Origin: Pseudomonas sp.
GTDB taxonomy: Bacteria > Pseudomonadota > Gammaproteobacteria > Pseudomonadales > Pseudomonadaceae
DNA: 12,173 bases
Direction: 5' to 3'
Assembly (NCBI GenBank): GCA_030654635.1
Contig: JAURXE010000285.1
Span: 1-12,173 of the forward strand
Position 1 is the stretch's first letter; every line of letters begins with the position of its first letter. The notes under the pieces were generated by a model. That model was given only the letters and a program-made list of their open reading frames with translations, was not told the origin of the DNA and did not search any database. This document shows, one piece after another, positions 6,944 to 12,173 of the stretch. Both the position numbers and the translations under genes were made by a program.

Positions 6944-6973
6944 TTAGCATATGGTCCGAACTTCGAGTGCTAA
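6944..6973. promoter_or_regulatory. Spaced inverted repeat between cysI and the small membrane protein gene
   Basis: TTAGCA and TGCTAA face each other across 18 bp, upstream of the cysI -35 and in the divergent regulatory gap of 248 bp. LysR-type regulators such as CysB often use extended dyads in this position, but the sequence itself does not identify the protein. The same gap has a palindrome CCGCTTG-AG-CAAGCGG at 6987-7002 and TGTCGACA near 7033. Confidence 0.25.
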
Positions 6974-7080
6974 CCAATCGCCGACTCCGCTTGAGCAAGC
7001 GGCTGCCGTGGTCTTAACTGCAAAGGCAAGTTGTCGACATCGGCGACTATCACAAGAATAACTACCTTCAAGGGGACGCC

Positions 7081-7194
7081 ATGACTGATCACACTGAGCC
7101 CGACAATCGCGATAGCGTGGTCGATGCCCGCGCTATTTTTGTCTTGATTTTGTTGGCGGTCGTCACCGCCGTTTACTGGGTCAGCCATCAATAA
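7081..7194 (+). CDS. Small single-pass membrane protein, 37 residues
   Basis: A short ORF with an excellent SD (AAGGGGA, 5 nt before ATG) and a TAA stop, followed at 20 bp by a strong hairpin. The protein has an acidic, polar N-terminus (MTDHTEPDNRDSVVDARA) and one hydrophobic helix (about residues 18-34, IFVLILLAVVTAVYWV) ending in SHQ. By the positive-inside rule the topology is uncertain, because few basic residues are present. I do not recognise a characterised family; I believe similar unnamed small proteins occur near cysI in Pseudomonas, but this needs a search. It is divergent from cysI, sharing its regulatory gap, which hints at co-regulation with sulfur assimilation or a housekeeping membrane role. 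The gene is real on the strength of RBS, hydropathy and terminator together. Confidence 0.75.
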   Translation: MTDHTEPDNRDSVVDARAIFVLILLAVVTAVYWVSHQ

Positions 7195-7222
7195 ACGCCG
7201 CTTGTAAGCCTTTAAACGCCGC
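7193..7222 (+). repeat. 9-bp direct repeat AAACGCCGC, two copies
   Basis: AAACGCCGC occurs at 7193-7201 and 7214-7222. Either copy can pair with GGCGGCGTT at 7241-7249, so two alternative hairpins are possible after the small gene. The second copy forms the tighter one. Confidence 0.5.
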
Positions 7223-7256
7223 CCTTGGTCAGCTACCAAAGGCGGCGTTGTCGTTT
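7215..7256 (+). terminator. Strong terminator after the small membrane protein gene
   Basis: AACGCCGCC pairs with GGCGGCGTT and TTGGT with ACCAA, with one C/A mismatch and a 5-nt loop, followed by GTCGTTTT. It starts 20 bp after the stop codon and separates the small gene from the binding-protein gene. Nothing else was recognised in the rest of the 132-bp gap except a TAATAT (7262-7267) that could be a -10. Confidence 0.8.
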
Positions 7257-7326
7257 TCCAGTAATATGCCGCGCTGGTTGCACAAGGCCACTAGTCACGC
7301 CTTGAGCTTTATCAACTTGTTCGCGG

Positions 7327-8421
7327 GTGCTGAAATTGAAATGCGTTGTACGCTGGGGCTTTGCCCTGGGCTTGATGTTGGTGGGCAGTTTCGCCAGCGC
7401 GGCCAATGTGGTGTTTCTTAACCCCGGCAAATCCAATGAAGCTTACTGGCTCAGTTACACCCAGTTTATGCAGGCCGCCGCCGCCGATTTGGGCATCCAC
7501 TTGCAGGTGCTGTATGCCGAACGGGTGCCAGAAAAAATGCTTGAACAGGCGCGCAGCGTGCTACAAGGCCCGCAGCCACCGGACTATCTGGTCTTTGTTA
7601 ATGAACAGTATGCCGGTCCGGAAATCTTGCGGCTGTCAAAAGGCACCCGCGTCAAGCTGTTCGCGGTAAGTAGCACGCTGACCGCCGACCAACAAAGCCT
7701 GATTGGTCAGAGCCGGGAAAAATACCCCAATTGGATAGGCAGCCTGGTACCCAATGACGAGGAAGCCGGCTACATCATGGCCAAGGGTTTAATTGAGCAG
7801 GCGCAACACGCAAATCCCAAAGCGAGGTTACAGATGTTGGCCTTCTCTGGGATCAAGCAAACGCCGGCGGCGCAACTGCGTGAACGTGGCTTGCAGCGCG
7901 CCTTGGCCGAGCACCCGCAAGTACGGCTGCAGCAACTGGTCAACAGCGAGTGGAGTCGGCAGCGTGCCTATGAGCAGGCGCAAGTGCTGTTGCCGCGTTA
8001 TCCGGGGGTTAGCTTGATTTGGTCGGCCAACGACGAGATGGGCTTTGGCGCTATGCGTGCCGCCCAAGAATTGGGCAAAACCCCAGGGCGCGACGTGTTT
8101 TTTTCAACCTTGAACAACTCGGTTGAGGTGTTGCAGGCGCGTCTCGATGATCGGGTCAGCGTACTGGTCGGCGGGCATTTTACCGCGGGTGGCTGGGCCT
8201 TGGTGCTGCTGCACGACTATGACGCCGGGCTGGATTTTGCCAAGCGAGGTGGCAAAGATCGGCAAGATCCACTCTTTATGCGCTTGGATAAACCCCAGGC
8301 CGCGCGGCTACTCAAACGCATTCAAGGTCAAGGCTTTGGGCTGGATTTCCGCCGTTTCAGTGCCCTGCATCAGCCCCAGTTTCGCGATTACCACTTCTCC
8401 CTGCAGCCCTTGCTCGACTAA
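7327..8421 (+). CDS. Orphan periplasmic binding protein, sugar/type I fold
   Basis: 364 residues. An N-terminal signal peptide (basic MLKLKCVVRW, hydrophobic core 11-22, AxA cleavage after ASA at 23-25) directs it to the periplasm. The mature part has the PF13407 periplasmic-binding-protein pattern: NVVFLNPGKSNEAYW (27-41) as first strand and ligand loop, a hinge-region LIWSANDEMGFGAMRAA (235-251) and the late VSVLVGGHFTAGGWA segment (278-292). Ligand unknown; sugars or autoinducer-like molecules are typical for the fold. No ABC permease or ATPase lies nearby, so it may feed a distant transporter or a sensor. The start is uncertain: GTG at 7327 lacks a clear SD, and TTG at 7336 would still leave a full signal peptide; an in-frame stop at 7303-7305 bounds it. 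Convergent with the DUF3147 gene, 12 bp apart. Confidence 0.82.
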   Translation: MLKLKCVVRWGFALGLMLVGSFASAANVVFLNPGKSNEAYWLSYTQFMQAAAADLGIHLQVLYAERVPEKMLEQARSVLQGPQPPDYLVFVNEQYAGPEILRLSKGTRVKLFAVSSTLTADQQSLIGQSREKYPNWIGSLVPNDEEAGYIMAKGLIEQAQHANPKARLQMLAFSGIKQTPAAQLRERGLQRALAEHPQVRLQQLVNSEWSRQRAYEQAQVLLPRYPGVSLIWSANDEMGFGAMRAAQELGKTPGRDVFFSTLNNSVEVLQARLDDRVSVLVGGHFTAGGWALVLLHDYDAGLDFAKRGGKDRQDPLFMRLDKPQAARLLKRIQGQGFGLDFRRFSALHQPQFRDYHFSLQPLLD

Positions 8422-8443
8422 CCGTCAGTGGGCTTAGAGCAAG
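8409..8443. other. Inverted repeat across the convergent stop codons
   Basis: CTTGCTC (8409-8415) and GAGCAAG (8437-8443) face each other over 21 bp, spanning both stop codons of the binding-protein and DUF3147 genes. It might fold in either transcript, but there is no T-run, so terminator function is doubtful. Both proteins simply end with a Leu-Leu encoded similarly. Confidence 0.25.
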
Positions 8444-8784
8444 TCCACGCCAAAGCGTTTGACAAGCAGCGCAAACAAGCCATAGCAAACGCTGCTGATA
8501 ACCGCGCAGGACAGCAAGGTGGGCCAAAAACCCCAGCGCGGCAGCAGCAGCGGGAAGGCCAAAAACATCGGCAACGTCGGCACCACATACCAGAAGGTGT
8601 ACCAGGCGTGGTTGGCGATTTTTTCGGTTGATTGGTGCTCGAGGTACAGCCAGATCAGACTCAAAATGGTGATCAAGGGCAGCGCGGCCAGGAGACCTCC
8701 GAGTTTGTCGCTGCGCTTGGCCAGCTCGGAAACCAGCACTACTACCAGGGCGGTGAGCGCGTATTTGCTGATAATCCACGCCAT
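8434..8784 (-). CDS. DUF3147 family integral membrane protein
   Basis: 116 residues, almost entirely hydrophobic, with four predicted membrane helices (about 4-20, 29-48, 62-81 and 87-108) separated by short loops containing KRSDK (23-27) and LEHQSTEKI (48-56). Length and pattern fit DUF3147, a family of small inner-membrane proteins of unknown function found in proteobacteria. The ATG follows GGGAG at 6-7 nt. It lies 52 bp downstream of narL on the same strand with no terminator between, so it could be the last gene of the narXL transcript. Whether it has anything to do with nitrate respiration is unknown. Family call fair, function open. Confidence 0.8.
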   Translation of the reverse strand: MAWIISKYALTALVVVLVSELAKRSDKLGGLLAALPLITILSLIWLYLEHQSTEKIANHAWYTFWYVVPTLPMFLAFPLLLPRWGFWPTLLSCAVISSVCYGLFALLVKRFGVDLL

Positions 8785-8836
8785 TGGCTGCTCCCGTTAC
8801 GCTTGAGTGACTGGTGGTTGATCGAGCCTTGTCGGA

Positions 8837-9487
8837 TCAAGCCTGCTCGTTTGACATCGCCCAGACAGCGGCCTCAACCCGTGAGCGCAGGCCGAGTTTG
8901 TGCAGCAGGTTTTTCACATGCACCTTTACCGTGCCCTCGGTAATGCCCAGTTTGCGGCCGATCATTTTGTTGCTGTTGCCGCCGGCGATCATGCGCAGCA
9001 CTTGTTGCTCACGCTCGGTCAGTTCGACTTGATTGGTTGCTTGCGGCTCGCGCAGGGCTTGCGCCAATACGCGGGTTAATCCGGGGCTGATCACCAGTTC
9101 ACCGTGCAGGGCTTCGCGCACTTGCTGAATGAGTTTTTCCGGCTCCATGTCTTTTAGCAGATAGCCGTCGGCGCCAAAGCGCAGGGCGTCGCGCACGTCT
9201 TTTTCCGCATCAGAAACGGTAAACAGCAAGACCTTGCCGCTGTAGCCAATTTGTCGCAAACGCTTGAGGGTTTCGATGCCGTTGAGTAGCGGCATGTTGT
9301 TGTCGAGCAAAATCAACTGCGGTTGCAGGCTCTCCAACAGCGCTAAGGCCTCTTCGCCGTTATTGGCTTCGCCAACAATTAGAAAGTCATCTTCCAGCTC
9401 CAGTAACTGGCGAATTCCACGGCGCATCATCGGATGGTCATCGACCAACATCAGGCGAAAACGTGGGTCTGTGTCGGGGCTATTCAT
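8837..9487 (-). CDS. narL: Nitrate/nitrite response regulator NarL
   Basis: 216 residues, the same length as E. coli NarL. The N-terminal receiver has the acidic pair Asp16-Asp17, phospho-acceptor Asp62 (ILLDNNMP), Thr90 and Lys112; the C-terminal LuxR/FixJ-type HTH runs from LTEREQQVL (156-164) to the recognition helix region GTVKVHVKNLLHKL (185-198), with the NarL-typical ending RSRVEAAVWA. On phosphorylation by NarX it should bind TACYNMT heptamers and activate nitrate-respiration promoters. Its ATG overlaps the narX stop as ATGA, with GAGGAA about 10 nt upstream inside narX, so the two are translationally coupled. NarL rather than NarP or another FixJ regulator is supported by the partner and by the divergent narK. 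Confidence 0.95.
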   Translation of the reverse strand: MNSPDTDPRFRLMLVDDHPMMRRGIRQLLELEDDFLIVGEANNGEEALALLESLQPQLILLDNNMPLLNGIETLKRLRQIGYSGKVLLFTVSDAEKDVRDALRFGADGYLLKDMEPEKLIQQVREALHGELVISPGLTRVLAQALREPQATNQVELTEREQQVLRMIAGGNSNKMIGRKLGITEGTVKVHVKNLLHKLGLRSRVEAAVWAMSNEQA

Positions 9488-11292
9488 AGGGGTGATTCCT
9501 CTACATGACGACCGAGAAACCCCGGTTTAAAACTGAGCTGGATGCGCGTGCCGTGTGGTTGGTTGGAGCTGATTTCAAGCACGCCCTGCAGGCTGCGGGC
9601 ACGTTCTTGCATGATGGTTAGCCCATGATGCTGGCGCGGGTCACTGCTTTGCCCAATGCCGCAGCCATCATCCTCGATCAACAGTTCGATTTGCTCGCCC
9701 TGTTGGTGCAAGTGCACGCGTACCTGCCTGGCGTTGGCGTGGCGGGCGCAATTGGACAGCGCTTCGCGGGCGATTTGTAGCAGGTGAATCTGCTCGCTGG
9801 CATCCAGGGTAAAGGCCAGCGGCTCGACCTGCAGCAGCACCTCAAAATTCCCCCGTTCGGCAAACTCGCGCACTGTGTCGTCAAGGGCTTGGTCCAGCCC
9901 GCTGCCGTTAATCTGCAGGCGGAAGGTGGTCAGCAGCTCGCGCAATTGCCGGTAGGCATTGTTGATGCCCTCACGGATTTCCTCGCTGACGGCAAACAAC
10001 TGCTCGGCGGTTTCACCACGACGCATCAGGGTTTGCAGGCGGCTGACCTGCAGCTTCATATACGACAGCGCCTGGGCCAGGGAGTCATGCAGCTCGCGGG
10101 CGATGATGGTGCGTTCGTCCAGCAGCAGCAAGCGGTGGTCCTGTTCACGCTGGCGTTCCAGCGACAGTGCGGTGCCGACCAGATCGGCCAGCGCCTGGAT
10201 CAGTTCGATTTCCCAGTTCAGCGGCCGATGGCCGTCGTCAAAATTGGCCCGCAGTTCGCCGAGGCTGTTGCCCTGATTGTTGATCTGATAGGTCTGCAGG
10301 TTCGGTTGCTGCAGGCGCTCGCACGTGGAGCAGTCATTGCGCGAGCAGATTTCCCGCGACTCGCTGCCGTGCAGGGCGATCAGCTGCTCGGCGGGGCGGT
10401 TCGGATTGCCGTGCAGGCACAGGGTCAGGCGCAGTCCGGGAATCAGCGTCTGGAAATTATCGACCAATAGATCCAGCTGTTCGGCGCTGCTTAGGGAACT
10501 GGCCAACTGGCGGCTGCTGAAGAACAATAATTGCAGGGCCGCATTGGCTTGGGCGAGGTGCGCGGTTTTTTGCTCGACGCGGCTTTCCAAGGTCCGGTGT
10601 GACTCCTCGATAGCGTCGGCCATGGTGTTAAAGCTCAGGGCCATTTGGCCCAGCTCATCCTCTGACTGAAACTCCACCCGCGCCGAGTGATCGCCATCGC
10701 GAAAGCGTTCAGCGGCGCTGGTTAGGTATTGCAGCGGGTTGATCACGTTAGTTTGCAGTTCATACATGCCAATCAGCAGGATCAGCACGGTAATAAAGAG
10801 CGCGGCGCCTTGAATGTTCTGCTGCCAGCCTTGTTTGCGTTCGCTGCTTTGTTGCAACTGCAGCACGAAGCGACTCAGTTGCTCGACAAAGTCATCGACC
10901 TGCTGCAGAAACAACTGCCGATCGCCGGCATCCAGGGCCGGGCGCAGATGCTCTTGCCAGCGCCCTTGCAAGTCCAAATAGGCGCTGTGCAGCGGCGCCC
11001 GAGGGTCGGCTTCCAGGACTTTTTGCAGGTTCTTGCTGTGCAGGCGTTGTTCCAGGTTGGACAGTTGCGCCTCGATCTCTGCCGCCGGTGCGCCGGCCTC
11101 CAGTTTCCAGCTCAGCCGATAGGTGGCCATGCGCAAGGAGCCTGCTGTATTGATCGCGGCCGCGTCATCCTCACTGAGCCAGGCGATCAAGCCGGCGCTC
11201 ATGGCGCTCGACAGTGCCAATACGGCGATCAGCAGTACCGCCAAACCTGCGCGTGCCGGCAGCGAGCTGCGCAGCCATTTAAGAGCCTGCAT
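9484..11292 (-). CDS. narX: Nitrate/nitrite sensor histidine kinase NarX
   Basis: 602 residues (E. coli NarX has 598). Domains in order: membrane helix 1 (16-39); the periplasmic P-box DDAAAINTAGSLRMATYRL (42-60), where nitrate binds; a helical sensor bundle; membrane helix 2 (162-180); HAMP (181-233); a signalling coiled coil; a GAF-like central module with a cysteine cluster (Cys292, 316, 321 and 324); the HisKA_3 dimer region with phospho-acceptor His402 in ARELHDSLAQ; and the HATPase domain with N-box Asn514, DDGCGIG (542-547) and HGLTIMQERA (556-565). The frame is open upstream to 11379, but the ATG at 11292 has an AGAGG SD and gives the usual short cytosolic tail before helix 1. It phosphorylates NarL, encoded directly downstream. 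Confidence 0.95.
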   Translation of the reverse strand: MQALKWLRSSLPARAGLAVLLIAVLALSSAMSAGLIAWLSEDDAAAINTAGSLRMATYRLSWKLEAGAPAAEIEAQLSNLEQRLHSKNLQKVLEADPRAPLHSAYLDLQGRWQEHLRPALDAGDRQLFLQQVDDFVEQLSRFVLQLQQSSERKQGWQQNIQGAALFITVLILLIGMYELQTNVINPLQYLTSAAERFRDGDHSARVEFQSEDELGQMALSFNTMADAIEESHRTLESRVEQKTAHLAQANAALQLLFFSSRQLASSLSSAEQLDLLVDNFQTLIPGLRLTLCLHGNPNRPAEQLIALHGSESREICSRNDCSTCERLQQPNLQTYQINNQGNSLGELRANFDDGHRPLNWEIELIQALADLVGTALSLERQREQDHRLLLLDERTIIARELHDSLAQALSYMKLQVSRLQTLMRRGETAEQLFAVSEEIREGINNAYRQLRELLTTFRLQINGSGLDQALDDTVREFAERGNFEVLLQVEPLAFTLDASEQIHLLQIAREALSNCARHANARQVRVHLHQQGEQIELLIEDDGCGIGQSSDPRQHHGLTIMQERARSLQGVLEISSNQPHGTRIQLSFKPGFLGRHVEESPL

Positions 11293-11300
11293 GGGTTTAC

Positions 11301-11307
11301 TACCTCT
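11301..11307 (+). promoter_or_regulatory. NarL-type heptamer TACCTCT overlapping the narX RBS
   Basis: TACCTCT fits the NarL consensus TACYNMT exactly. On the minus strand it is the same stretch that supplies AGAGG for narX translation, so the match may be incidental. It is an inverted copy of the heptamer at 11409-11415. Confidence 0.3.
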
Positions 11308-11408
11308 AATGATTCTGGGCTGCCGAAAGCACCTGAAGATAACTTGGTAAATGTATCTAACTTGTTGTTTATAAAGCATTTATTATTTAATTCTGCAGCT
11401 ATCACTAA

Positions 11409-11415
11409 AGAGGTA
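11409..11415 (-). promoter_or_regulatory. NarL-type heptamer upstream of narK
   Basis: On the minus strand TACCTCT matches TACYNMT. Its centre is about 89 bp upstream of the narK start point inferred from the ANR box, a distance like that of the -89 NarL site of E. coli narG. The stretch from 11336 to 11400 beside it is AT-rich, which would suit bending; no IHF consensus was found. Confidence 0.4.
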
Positions 11416-11452
11416 GAACGGCTTAGGGTAGGCCAGGGCTGCCGGGATTTAC

Positions 11453-11494
11453 TTGATCTAGGTCAGTTTTAGCCGGCAGTTGAGTGCCTACTGT
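11453..11494 (+). promoter_or_regulatory. ANR/FNR-dependent narK promoter
   Basis: TTGATCTAGGTCAG (11453-11466) matches the FNR/ANR consensus TTGAT-N4-ATCAA in its whole left half and three of five bases on the right. A class II geometry (centre at -41.5) puts the start point at 11501 and the -10 at 11489-11494, where TACTGT is found. This agrees with oxygen-limited activation of narK in Pseudomonas. ATG of narK follows 26 nt later. Confidence 0.6.
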
Positions 11495-11526
11495 TGTCGC
11501 CATGTTAACCGTAAAAGGGCTTCGTC

Positions 11527-12173
11527 ATGGCGAGTGTGAAGGTACAGCAGGGGTTGGTGTTGGGGATGAGCACCCTGGCGTTTACTGTCTGTTTTATGGT
11601 CTGGATGATGTTCGCCATTCTCGGCGTGCCGGTCAAAGAACTGCTGCAACTGAACGAAACCCAGTTCGGTTTGTTGGCGGCCACTCCGGTGTTGACCGGT
11701 TCTTTGGTGCGTTTGCCACTGGGCCTGCTGACTGACAAGTTTGGCGGTCGCATCGTGTTCTTCATTTTGATGCTGGTCTGTGTACTGCCGATCTACATGA
11801 TCAGCCTGGCCACCGAGTACTGGCACTTCCTGGTGCTGGGCCTGTTCGTTGGTCTGGCCGGCGGCTCCTTCTCGGTGGGCATCGCCTACGTGGCCAAGTG
11901 GTTTGATAAGTCCACTCAAGGCACGGCCATGGGTATCTTCGGTGCCGGTAACGCGGGCGCTGCGGTGACCAAGTTTGTCGCCCCGGCAATCATCGCTGCC
12001 GCCAGCTGGCAGATGGTGCCCAAGGTCTACTCGGCCATCATGTTTATCACCGCGCTGTTGTTCTGGTTCACCACCTACGAGAACAAGGCGCACCGGGTGC
12101 CCAGTTCGGTGTCGTTGGCCGATCAGCTGCGCACCCTGAAAGACCCGAAGGTCTGGCGCTACTGCCAGTACTA
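11527..12173 (+). CDS. narK: Nitrate/nitrite transporter NarK (MFS), 3' end missing
   Basis: The first 215 residues are visible; the usual length is above 400, so roughly half is lost at the right edge. Five to six membrane helices can be seen, starting with about 11-32. Features of the nitrate/nitrite porter family: Arg62 in VRLPLG, in the position of the substrate-binding arginine of E. coli NarK (Arg89); the DKFGGR loop between helices 2 and 3 (70-75); the glycine-rich GLFVGLAGGSFSVG (105-118); and GIFGAGNAGAA (136-146), the nitrate-signature helix. It imports nitrate or exchanges it for nitrite across the inner membrane. Pseudomonas often has narK1 and narK2 in tandem before narGHJI; this first copy would be NarK1-like, but the assignment is not certain. 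ATG at 11527 follows AAAAGGG at 6 nt. Divergent from narXL, with an ANR box in front. Confidence 0.93.
   Translation, partial: MASVKVQQGLVLGMSTLAFTVCFMVWMMFAILGVPVKELLQLNETQFGLLAATPVLTGSLVRLPLGLLTDKFGGRIVFFILMLVCVLPIYMISLATEYWHFLVLGLFVGLAGGSFSVGIAYVAKWFDKSTQGTAMGIFGAGNAGAAVTKFVAPAIIAAASWQMVPKVYSAIMFITALLFWFTTYENKAHRVPSSVSLADQLRTLKDPKVWRYCQY

Noticed and set aside
8818..8840. Inverted repeat TTGATC / GATCAA at the narL stop, looking like an FNR-type box
   Set aside because: Spacing is 11 bp instead of 4, it overlaps a stop codon, and it has no T-run, so neither an ANR site nor a terminator is supported.
9784..11472. Two plus-strand open frames of over 200 codons opposite narX
   Set aside because: They are rich in Gln, Leu and Ala as expected from the antisense of a helical kinase, and narX is unambiguous on the minus strand.
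11488..12093. 201-codon minus-strand open frame opposite narK
   Set aside because: Product is dominated by Gln, His and Asp, typical antisense of membrane-protein codons; narK has family motifs, RBS and promoter.
1..12173. Mobile element, prophage, CRISPR or tRNA content
   Set aside because: No transposase, integrase, regularly spaced repeats or tRNA-like cloverleaf was seen, and gene order is that of core Pseudomonas chromosome.

Overview
The window looks like ordinary core chromosome of a gamma-proteobacterium, almost certainly a Pseudomonas (sensu lato) able to respire nitrate. The reasons are the moderately high GC, the Pseudomonas-style gene set and order (histidine phosphatase / SohB / AcuI-like reductase / DUF934 / CysI), the haemoprotein sulfite reductase of the ferredoxin type paired with DUF934, and a narXL operon divergent from narK. 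From memory, the left two thirds resemble the PA1829-PA1838 neighbourhood of P. aeruginosa; this was not checked by search.

Layout. (1) 1-2256, all on the minus strand: an ACAD10/11-like phosphotransferase that runs off the left edge, then, beyond a strong terminator, a probable two-gene operon of a histidine-phosphatase-fold protein and a small SCP2 sterol-carrier protein. It is driven by a near-consensus sigma70 promoter at 2291-2319. (2) 2469-4594, plus strand: the inner-membrane protease SohB and an AcuI/YhdH-type acrylyl-CoA reductase, separated by a long imperfect palindrome, with a bidirectional terminator at 4635-4663. (3) 4693-6832, minus strand: cysI overlapping a DUF934 gene, i.e. 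assimilatory sulfite reduction. (4) 7081-8421, plus strand: a 37-residue single-pass membrane protein ending in a strong hairpin, then an orphan periplasmic sugar-type binding protein. (5) 8434-11292, minus strand: narX-narL (4-bp overlap) followed by a DUF3147 membrane protein. (6) 11527-end, plus strand: narK, cut by the right edge, with an ANR/FNR-type box and a NarL-like heptamer upstream.

How the genes work together. NarX senses nitrate/nitrite at the membrane and phosphorylates NarL. NarL, together with the oxygen sensor ANR, is expected to switch on narK and the nitrate reductase genes that normally follow it. CysI reduces sulfite to sulfide for cysteine synthesis, with DUF934 as an obligate but poorly understood neighbour. 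The phosphotransferase, SCP2 and phosphatase genes point to a lipid or acyl-CoA pathway whose substrate cannot be read from the sequence. No mobile element, CRISPR array, tRNA or rRNA was seen. I found no clear novel multi-gene system. The best leads are the tiny cysI-divergent membrane protein, the sohB-acuI palindrome, the phosphatase lacking its second catalytic histidine and the orphan binding protein.
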